DNA of 64,000 nucleotides. Origin: Oscillospiraceae bacterium (GTDB taxonomy: Bacteria > Bacillota > Clostridia > Oscillospirales > Ruminococcaceae). The stretch is taken from the NCBI GenBank assembly GCA_902798695.1, contig CADBXK010000001.1, positions 558,001-622,000 of the forward strand, in the 5' to 3' direction. This document shows, piece after piece, positions 56,866 to 64,000 of the stretch (positions are counted from its first letter, which is position 1; each line of letters opens with the position of its first letter). A program made the position numbers and the translations under genes. The notes below the pieces were generated by a model. It was not told the DNA's origin. It was given only the letters and a program-made list of their open reading frames with translations, and ran no database searches.

Positions 56866-56923
56866 GAGTGTATAATTATGAAACCTCTTGACTTTTTATA
56901 GCTGGTCTTATTATATAATAATT

Positions 56924-58255
56924 TTAAGATGGCAAATAAATACAATTATACGAATATAGTGATATCAAAATAAATATAGTGGTAACAGACCCTACAATCG
57001 CATAACGATATTTTTCTGAAAATAAGTTTGATATAAAATCAAATCCTTTAGTAAAAAAGAAAGCTATTGCCAAAAGCGCCGGATAACAGTAACGACCTTG
57101 TGGTTGAAATTCATTTGCATAGCTGTTGTAAACACTAAGACAAATAGTAATTACTATACAAAACAATAAACTTAATCCAAATAAAATTTTATCTGCATCT
57201 ATGCTTAGTCTCTCTTTCTGTTTATTTTTAACTTTAGCGATAAAAAATCCCACCAATCCAATAAAAGCCATTACAAATAATATATAATAAATACAATAGA
57301 AAAAGCCAGGAAGAGGATACTGCATGTAACCGAAACAGCCTACAAAGCTATTGCTGCTATCTTTAATAAATCGCATATTCCCAAATAACATATCTATAAG
57401 GCTTATCCCCTGAACTTTAGGCGTTAATCTATTTGATGGTTTTAATGCATCTATACCATATAATTCACAATATGACTGAGTAGTTTTTATACCTAATAGA
57501 TCTCCGTAGAAAGCAACATGTCGTATAAAAAAGTATCCTGCAATTAAAAATACAATTAAAAAAATAAAAAAAGAGTATTTAAATAAACCTTTATAATCTT
57601 TATTATTTTGATGTAAATATGTAAAAATAAATAAAAAGACACTAAAAAGAATCCAAGAGTAAGCGTTATAATAGCTAGTAGCGCAAATAGCAATACCTAT
57701 AGCCAAAATTGAACTATTTTTAAAATTCCAATTATAATGTATCCCCAATATCCATGAATACATTATAAAAGTGGCCCCTAAAAGTGCTACGATATCGTTA
57801 TTTACGTAACTTGAGAGAAATGCAAGCTGTGGAATAAATGCTACTAATCCTACCATTAACCAGCGAATTGGAGTTTTAAATAAAATCTTTGAAATTTTTA
57901 TTGTAAATAAGACTATTAATGTTCCACATAAAACACTAACCATTCTTGCACAGAGTAAAATATAAAAATCATTTGATGAAAAAATTGACCCTATTTTCAT
58001 AAAAACAAAATCGAATATGTGCCTAATCATAGTAGGTAAGTGAGCATAAGAAAATCCCCACACTGGATTTGCTGTTTCCAAACCGATTGGCAAACGATTA
58101 TTTTTAAATAAAAATTCAGATACGTCGTAACGCATATATTCATCTGGACCATAGTTAAATGGTTTATTAACAGCCCACAAAAAATAAAATAAAAAACAAC
58201 AAGCACAGAATAAAAATTCATATAAAGAAAGTTTACATTCTTTACGTATTCTCAA
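56924..58255 (-). CDS. DUF2142-like / GT-C-type polytopic membrane protein
   Basis: A 443-aa integral membrane protein with about eleven hydrophobic segments. An early extracytoplasmic acidic motif NYGPDEYMRYDV (PDE, about residues 36-47) and a late NEFQPQGRYCYPALLA segment are characteristic of DUF2142 and GT-C-fold glycosyltransferases using lipid-linked sugars. The sugar and acceptor are unknown. TTG start at 58255 is behind AAGGTG. It sits in the same direction between rpoC (52 nt) and rpsL, where Firmicutes usually carry a small L7Ae-type protein gene. This placement would tie it to rpoBC transcription. Confidence 0.75.
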   Translation of the reverse strand: MRIRKECKLSLYEFLFCACCFLFYFLWAVNKPFNYGPDEYMRYDVSEFLFKNNRLPIGLETANPVWGFSYAHLPTMIRHIFDFVFMKIGSIFSSNDFYILLCARMVSVLCGTLIVLFTIKISKILFKTPIRWLMVGLVAFIPQLAFLSSYVNNDIVALLGATFIMYSWILGIHYNWNFKNSSILAIGIAICATSYYNAYSWILFSVFLFIFTYLHQNNKDYKGLFKYSFFIFLIVFLIAGYFFIRHVAFYGDLLGIKTTQSYCELYGIDALKPSNRLTPKVQGISLIDMLFGNMRFIKDSSNSFVGCFGYMQYPLPGFFYCIYYILFVMAFIGLVGFFIAKVKNKQKERLSIDADKILFGLSLLFCIVITICLSVYNSYANEFQPQGRYCYPALLAIAFFFTKGFDFISNLFSEKYRYAIVGSVTTIFILISLYSYNCIYLPS

Positions 58256-58306
58256 ATTAAAAACACCTTCATATTTATTTTATTTTTTCAATTTAAGTAA
58301 TTTTGG

Positions 58307-61300
58307 CTAATAGCTAGCTTTAGTTATATCAACATTTTGATAACAAGAAACTCCTGTTCCAGCAGGTATTAATTTACCAATTATAACGTTCTCTTTCAAT
58401 CCCGTTAATGGGTCAATCTTACCTTTTATAGCCGCGTCAGTTAAAACACGCGTTGTTTCCTGGAACGAAGCAGCAGATAAGAAACTATCAGTAGTTAAAG
58501 AAGCTTTCGTTATTCCCAACAAAATAGGCTCCCATGTAGGATATTTAACATTTTCACCTGCAGCCTCTTTAGCTTTTAATTCTGCAAGAGCTTTTCTCAA
58601 ATCGCTACGTTCAACATAAGTTCCACTAACAAAACTACTGCTACCAGCATCAGATATTCTAACCTTTCTCATCATCTGACGAACAATAACCTCAATGTGC
58701 TTATCGTTAATATCAACACCCTGCAACCTATAAGTCTTTTGAACTTCAGAAATAAGATAGTTTTGAACAGCCTTTTCTCCTTTAACCATCAAGACATCAT
58801 GTGGATTAATAGGTCCTTCAGTTAATGGATCTCCAGCTTCTATTTCAGCTCCATCCTCAACTTTAATTCTAAAGCCAAACGGAATGCTATAATCTTTTTC
58901 TTGTCCCTCATCATCTGTAACAAATATATGTCTGGTGTTTTTAATTTCTTCAATTCTAACTTTACCACCAATTTCAGATGTTATAGAAGAATATTTAGGT
59001 CTTCTGCCTTCAAACAACTCTTCAACCCTAGGCAATCCCTGTGTAATATCCTCTGCAGAAGCAATACCTCCAGTATGGAACGTTCTCATTGTAAGCTGAG
59101 TTCCTGGCTCACCAATTGATTGAGCTGCAATTGTTCCAACAGCTTCTCCAATAGCAACAGTATCGTTTCTTGCAAGGTTAGATCCGTAACACTTAGCACA
59201 TATTCCAGATTTCGCTTCACAAGTCAAAATAGATCTTATTTCAACTCTCTTAACACCGGCTTCAACTATTCTCTTAGCATCATCATTAGTAATCAACCTG
59301 CTTTTAGGCATCAATAATTGGCCAGTTTCAGGATGCATTAAATTCTCACATAAATATCTTCCAACTAATCTTTCTTCTAATGGTTCTATCATTTCGTTTC
59401 CGTCACATATTTCGTAAACTTCAATTCCATGATCAACTCCACAATCATGTTCACGAATAATTACTTCCTGAGCAACATCAACCAAACGACGTGTCAAATA
59501 TCCAGAGTCTGCCGTACGCAGAGCAGTATCTGCAAGACCCTTTCTAGCACCACGAGATGAAATAAAGTATTCTAGAATATTCAATCCCTCACGATAGTTA
59601 GCCTTAATCGGAATTTCAATAGTTGTTCCCGATGCGTTCGCAATCAATCCACGCATTCCGGCCAACTGCCTAATCTGGTTTATAGATCCACGAGCTCCAG
59701 AATCAGCCATCATGAATATTGGGTTGTAGTTATCAAGGTTTTCAGTAAGCGCATCTGAAACTTTTTTAGTTGTCTTATCCCAAACATCAATAACTAAAGC
59801 ATATCTTTCATCATTAGAAATTAATCCTCTTCTATACTGCTTTATAATGTTGGAAATTTTCTCATCTGCTTCTTTCAAATATTCTTCTTTTTGTGGAGGA
59901 ATAACCGCGTCACTAACAGCAACAGTTATAGCCCCTTTAGTTGAATATTTAAAACCTTGAGCCTTTATTTTATCTAAAACTTCAGATGTAGTAGCAACTC
60001 CATGCACATCTATACATATAGAAACTATTTTTTCTAATTGTTTTTTTCCAACCTTAAAGTTTATCTCAAGATTAAACATCTCGTCTTCATTAGTTCTATC
60101 AACAAAGCCCAAATCTTGTGGTATTGGTTGATTGAATATAATTCTTCCAACAGTAGTTTCTATAATCTTACTGCGCTTCTTACCATTAACATATTTAGAA
60201 ACTCTAACACGAATTAAAGCATGAAGTGTTACATAGCCTTCGCTATATGCCATAATTGCTTCATCAAAATCACGAAAAACTTTTCCTTCGCCTTTCTCGC
60301 CTTCTTTAGTAATTGTAAGATAATATGAACCTAAAACCATATCCTGAGTTGGCACAGTAACCGGTTTACCATCAGAAGGTTTGAGCAAGTTGTTTGCTGC
60401 CAACATCAAAAATCTAGCTTCTGCTTGAGCTTCAGCAGATAAAGGAACGTGAACTGCCATCTGGTCTCCGTCAAAGTCCGCATTATATGCCGTACATACC
60501 AATGGATGTAATTTTAAAGCCTTTCCTTCAACTAGCACAGGTTCAAAAGCTTGAATTCCCAAACGGTGCAACGTTGGAGCACGGTTCAAAAGAACAGGAT
60601 GTCCTTTAATTACTGTTTCTAAAGAATCCCAAACTTCTGTTTTTCCTCTTTCAACCATTTTGCGTGCACTCTTTATGTTAGAAGCAACGCCTTTTTCAAC
60701 CAATTTTTTCATAACAAAAGGCTTAAACAATTCAAGAGCCATTTCCTTAGGCAAACCACATTGATACATTTTCAATTCTGGTCCAACAACAATAACAGAA
60801 CGTCCAGAATAATCAACACGTTTTCCCAATAAGTTCTGTCTGAAGCGTCCTTGCTTACCCTTCAACATATCTGAAAGTGATTTTAAAGGTCTATTGTTTG
60901 GCCCAGCAACAGATCTTCCTCTTCTTCCATTATCTATTAAAGCATCAACAGCCTCTTGGAGCATCCTTTTTTCATTCCTAACAATTATGTCAGGTGCTCT
61001 AAGTTCCAACAATCTCTTAAGTCTGTTATTTCTGTTAATAACTCTTCTATACAAGTCATTCAAATCTGAAGTTGCAAATCTACCACCATCTAATTGAACC
61101 ATAGGTCTAATATCAGGAGGAACAACCGGAATAACGTCCAAAATCATCCATTCTGGTTTGTTTCCGCTTGTAGCAAACGCCTTAGCAACATCATATCTTC
61201 TAACAGCTTTTACTCTTTTTTGTCCTTTTGAGTTTGAAATTTCTTCTTTCAACTCTTCGAGCAATTTATCAAAATCAATATCTTTTAAAAGTTCCTTTAT

Positions 61301-61819
61301 TGCCTCAGCACCCATAGCTGCTTTAAAATCATTCTCATAGCGCTCATACATATCATCATATTCTTTTTCGCTCAGTATTTGTCCACGCTCCAAAACAGTA
61401 TCGCCCGGATCTGTAACAATATACTTAACAAAATATAGAACTTCTTCTAATCTGCGCGGAGAAATATCCAAAAGCAGTCCTATACGAGAAGGTATACCTT
61501 TAAAATACCAAATATGAGAAACCGGAGCTGCAAGCTCTATGTGTCCCATGCGCTCACGCCTTACACTAGATCTTGTAACCTCAACTCCACATCTTTCGCA
61601 TACTTTTCCTTTATATCTTAACCTTTTATATTTTCCACAATTACATTCCCAATCTTTTGTAGGACCAAAAATGCGTTCACAAAAAAGTCCATCTTTTTCT
61701 GGCTTCAATGTACGGTAATTTATAGTCTCTGGCCTCGTAACCTCTCCATAAGACCAATTTCGAATCTGCTCCGGTGAAGCCAAATCTATCTTTATTGAAT
61801 TAAAAACATTAAACTCCAT
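58307..61819 (-). CDS. rpoC: DNA-directed RNA polymerase beta' subunit
   Basis: The 1170-aa beta' subunit holds the catalytic magnesium in [15 protein letters not shown]. It has the N-terminal zinc site [20 protein letters not shown] (near 58-77), clamp and bridge-helix segments, and the second zinc site with [13 protein letters not shown]. Compact length without large lineage inserts fits Firmicutes. AGGAGG precedes the ATG. It starts 81 nt after the rpoB stop. Confidence 0.98.
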   Translation of the reverse strand: MEFNVFNSIKIDLASPEQIRNWSYGEVTRPETINYRTLKPEKDGLFCERIFGPTKDWECNCGKYKRLRYKGKVCERCGVEVTRSSVRRERMGHIELAAPVSHIWYFKGIPSRIGLLLDISPRRLEEVLYFVKYIVTDPGDTVLERGQILSEKEYDDMYERYENDFKAAMGAEAIKELLKDIDFDKLLEELKEEISNSKGQKRVKAVRRYDVAKAFATSGNKPEWMILDVIPVVPPDIRPMVQLDGGRFATSDLNDLYRRVINRNNRLKRLLELRAPDIIVRNEKRMLQEAVDALIDNGRRGRSVAGPNNRPLKSLSDMLKGKQGRFRQNLLGKRVDYSGRSVIVVGPELKMYQCGLPKEMALELFKPFVMKKLVEKGVASNIKSARKMVERGKTEVWDSLETVIKGHPVLLNRAPTLHRLGIQAFEPVLVEGKALKLHPLVCTAYNADFDGDQMAVHVPLSAEAQAEARFLMLAANNLLKPSDGKPVTVPTQDMVLGSYYLTITKEGEKGEGKVFRDFDEAIMAYSEGYVTLHALIRVRVSKYVNGKKRSKIIETTVGRIIFNQPIPQDLGFVDRTNEDEMFNLEINFKVGKKQLEKIVSICIDVHGVATTSEVLDKIKAQGFKYSTKGAITVAVSDAVIPPQKEEYLKEADEKISNIIKQYRRGLISNDERYALVIDVWDKTTKKVSDALTENLDNYNPIFMMADSGARGSINQIRQLAGMRGLIANASGTTIEIPIKANYREGLNILEYFISSRGARKGLADTALRTADSGYLTRRLVDVAQEVIIREHDCGVDHGIEVYEICDGNEMIEPLEERLVGRYLCENLMHPETGQLLMPKSRLITNDDAKRIVEAGVKRVEIRSILTCEAKSGICAKCYGSNLARNDTVAIGEAVGTIAAQSIGEPGTQLTMRTFHTGGIASAEDITQGLPRVEELFEGRRPKYSSITSEIGGKVRIEEIKNTRHIFVTDDEGQEKDYSIPFGFRIKVEDGAEIEAGDPLTEGPINPHDVLMVKGEKAVQNYLISEVQKTYRLQGVDINDKHIEVIVRQMMRKVRISDAGSSSFVSGTYVERSDLRKALAELKAKEAAGENVKYPTWEPILLGITKASLTTDSFLSAASFQETTRVLTDAAIKGKIDPLTGLKENVIIGKLIPAGTGVSCYQNVDITKASY

Positions 61820-61900
61820 ATAGAGTCCTCCTAGAACAAATATTACTAACTAACAATGATAAATAATAATTCAAATTAATATCACTCACTGCCACTTTAT

Positions 61901-64000
61901 CTAAGATTCATAATCACTATCATATTCTCCGTCTACATATACAGCTTGTTCAAACTCTCCACCGACTTCAGGCTCACTAATATCAAAACCATCCACAGCG
62001 CCCTCTGCTTCAACAAATGTATTCTCTTCTTCATGAGTTACTAATCCCATGCTATCATCAGATTCCAAAGTTTCTTTTAAATTCACTTCATTATTGTTGC
62101 TATCTAAAATTTTTATATTTAATGCCAAAGATTGCAATTCCTTAATCAAAACACGAAATGCTTCTGGAGCTCCTGGCTTAGGTATATTTTTACCTTTAAC
62201 AATTGCTTCATATGTTTTTACTCTACCCACTATATCATCCGACTTAACTGTCAAAATTTCTTGTAAAGTATATGCAGCACCATATGCTTCCAAAGCCCAA
62301 ACTTCCATTTCTCCGAATCTCTGTCCACCAAATTGAGCTTTTCCTCCTAGAGGCTGCTGCGTTACCAACGAGTATGGACCAGTAGATCTAGCATGTATTT
62401 TGTCATCAACCAAGTGATGTAGCTTCAAGAAATACATATATCCAACAGTTACAGGATTATCAAACGGTTCTCCTGTTCTACCATCATATAATATCGTTTT
62501 ACCATCTTCACGAAGTCCAGCTTCTTTCAAAAGCTCTCTAACATCAGATTCTCTAGCTCCATCGAAAACTGGAGTTGCAACTTTCCAGCCCAACGATTTA
62601 GCTGCCATTCCAAGATGAACTTCCAAAACCTGTCCTATATTCATTCGAGAAGGAACACCCAAAGGATTAAGAACAATATCAAGAGGTCTACCATTAGGCA
62701 AGAATGGCATATCTTCTTGTGGCAAAATTCTCGAAACAACACCCTTGTTTCCATGACGTCCAGCCATCTTATCTCCAACGCTTATTTTACGTTTTTGAAT
62801 AATATAGCAACGAACAACCATATTAACACCAGGTGAAAGTTCGTCAGAATTTTCTCTAGTAAACACCTTAATATCTTTTACTATACCATATTCTCCATGT
62901 GGAACACGAAGTGATGTATCACGAACTTCTCTTGCTTTTTCTCCAAAAATAGCTCTAAGCAAACGTTCTTCCGCAGTTAGCTCTGTTTCACCTTTAGGAG
63001 TAACCTTTCCAACCAAAATATCTCCAGATCTAACTTCAGCACCAATTCTAATTATTCCGTTTTCATCAAGATTCTTTAAAGAGTCCTCACCAACATTAGG
63101 AATTTCTCTAGTAATTTCTTCAGGTCCGAGCTTTGTATCTCTAGTTTGACATTCATACTTTTCAATATGAATTGAAGTATAAACATCATCTCTAACTATA
63201 TTTTCATTAATCAAAACAGCATCTTCATAGTTATAACCTTCCCATGTCATAAACCCAATCAATGCGTTCTTTCCTAAACTAATTTCCCCCTGATCAGTAG
63301 CAGGTCCATCAGCAATAACCTGACCTTTAGTAACTTTATCTCCCCTGTTAACTATAGGTCTTTGGTTTACGCATGTGCTCTGGTTAGAACGAGCAAATTT
63401 TATTAATTTATATTCATGCTTAACATTTTGATCATCTGTAACAACAATTTTATCTCCTGAAACCGAAGACACAATTCCATCAACATCAGATGTAACAACA
63501 ACACCCGAGTCAACAGCGGCTTTATATTCCATTCCTGTTCCAACAATTGGAGCTTCTGTTTTAAGCAAAGGCACAGCCTGACGTTGCATGTTAGCACCCA
63601 TCAACGCACGGTTTGCGTCATCATTTTCCAAGAAAGGAATCATAGCAGTCGCAATAGAAACAACCATCTTAGGTGAAACATCCATAAAGTCAACCGCTTC
63701 ACGTTCAATTTCCAAAATCTGATCACGACATCTAGCATTAACACGAGGTCTTTCAAATTTACTATCCTCAGTTAAAGGCTCATTAGCCTGTGCTACAACA
63801 TAATTATCTTCAACATCAGCTGTCATATATACAACTTCATCAGTTACTGTTCCCGTTTCTTTATCAACACGTCTGTATGGAGCCTCAATAAATCCATACT
63901 CATTTAATCTAGCAAAAGATGCTAAATATGATATCAATCCGATGTTAGGCCCTTCAGGTGTTTCAATAGGACACATTCTACCATAATGTGAATAATGAAC
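61901..64000 (-). CDS. rpoB: DNA-directed RNA polymerase beta subunit, C-terminal part (runs off right edge)
   Basis: The window holds the last ~699 codons. The frame is open to base 64000, where it reads [19 protein letters not shown], a fully conserved RpoB segment, so the true start is beyond the edge. [34 protein letters not shown]-like [19 protein letters not shown] and [18 protein letters not shown] blocks are intact. The C terminus carries an acidic tail ([19 protein letters not shown]) beyond the conserved core. The rifampicin-binding cluster lies mostly upstream of the visible part. Confidence 0.98.
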   Translation of the reverse strand, partial: VHYSHYGRMCPIETPEGPNIGLISYLASFARLNEYGFIEAPYRRVDKETGTVTDEVVYMTADVEDNYVVAQANEPLTEDSKFERPRVNARCRDQILEIEREAVDFMDVSPKMVVSIATAMIPFLENDDANRALMGANMQRQAVPLLKTEAPIVGTGMEYKAAVDSGVVVTSDVDGIVSSVSGDKIVVTDDQNVKHEYKLIKFARSNQSTCVNQRPIVNRGDKVTKGQVIADGPATDQGEISLGKNALIGFMTWEGYNYEDAVLINENIVRDDVYTSIHIEKYECQTRDTKLGPEEITREIPNVGEDSLKNLDENGIIRIGAEVRSGDILVGKVTPKGETELTAEERLLRAIFGEKAREVRDTSLRVPHGEYGIVKDIKVFTRENSDELSPGVNMVVRCYIIQKRKISVGDKMAGRHGNKGVVSRILPQEDMPFLPNGRPLDIVLNPLGVPSRMNIGQVLEVHLGMAAKSLGWKVATPVFDGARESDVRELLKEAGLREDGKTILYDGRTGEPFDNPVTVGYMYFLKLHHLVDDKIHARSTGPYSLVTQQPLGGKAQFGGQRFGEMEVWALEAYGAAYTLQEILTVKSDDIVGRVKTYEAIVKGKNIPKPGAPEAFRVLIKELQSLALNIKILDSNNNEVNLKETLESDDSMGLVTHEEENTFVEAEGAVDGFDISEPEVGGEFEQAVYVDGEYDSDYES

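Overview
The window is a strongly AT-rich stretch of a bacterial chromosome. Gene content points to an endospore-forming member of the Clostridia. The evidence is gpr, spoIIP, a SpoVB-type flippase and a DacF-like carboxypeptidase, a PyrR attenuator and CIRCE element of the Gram-positive type, a SEDS protein, and frequent GTG/TTG starts behind strong AGGAGG-type ribosome binding sites. I cannot place it below class with confidence. Nearly all of the window is core chromosome. I see no rRNA, tRNA, CRISPR array, prophage or intact insertion sequence.

Layout. 1-2.9 kb (minus): fhs, tsaE, tsaB and the first codons of rpiB. 3.1-5.8 kb (plus): a RodA/FtsW-type SEDS protein, rsmD, coaD and a coiled-coil protein. 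5.8-7.7 kb (minus): a phasin-like protein and a UbiB-type kinase. 8-11 kb: a SpoVB-like flippase (plus) facing a DacF-like carboxypeptidase (minus). 11.2-13.8 kb: a calcineurin-like phosphoesterase, then alr, a 54-aa membrane protein and rpsT on minus. 13.9-17.1 kb (plus): gpr, spoIIP and an M23 peptidase. 17-19 kb: birA and yfcE (minus) and two small unknown genes (plus).

19-28.9 kb is a minus-strand pyrimidine operon, read pyrR-pyrC-pyrF-carA-carB-pyrK-pyrD with ruvX behind it. It is preceded by a complete PyrR attenuation leader. pyrB and pyrE are not in it. 29-31.9 kb holds an ECF S-component-like protein, a radical SAM protein, an AlkD-like protein and an unknown gene. 32-34 kb is CIRCE-groES-groEL, followed by asnB on minus.

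36.1-37.95 kb is the only clearly accessory segment. It holds a structured 99-bp element with perfect 13-bp inverted ends, a MATE efflux gene broken by one frameshift, and the C-terminal remnant of an aminoglycoside 3-N-acetyltransferase, also frameshifted. It looks like a decaying drug-resistance cassette.

38.1-43.1 kb (plus) is recJ-rel-MBL hydrolase; two small minus-strand genes follow (one DUF1540). 43.7-47.9 kb (plus) is potABCD for polyamine uptake, whose ATPase carries a second copy of its C-terminal TOBE region. 48-52 kb (minus) is sbcD-sbcC. 52-64 kb (minus) is the information-processing block rpoB-rpoC-(DUF2142 membrane protein)-rpsL-rpsG-fusA-tuf, running off the right edge inside rpoB.

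I did not find a convincing new multi-gene system. The best leads are the boundary element and decaying cassette at 36-38 kb, the TOBE-duplicated PotA, the membrane protein between rpoC and rpsL, a 13-bp hairpin between rpsL and rpsG, a possible ATT start for coaD, and several small unknown genes.
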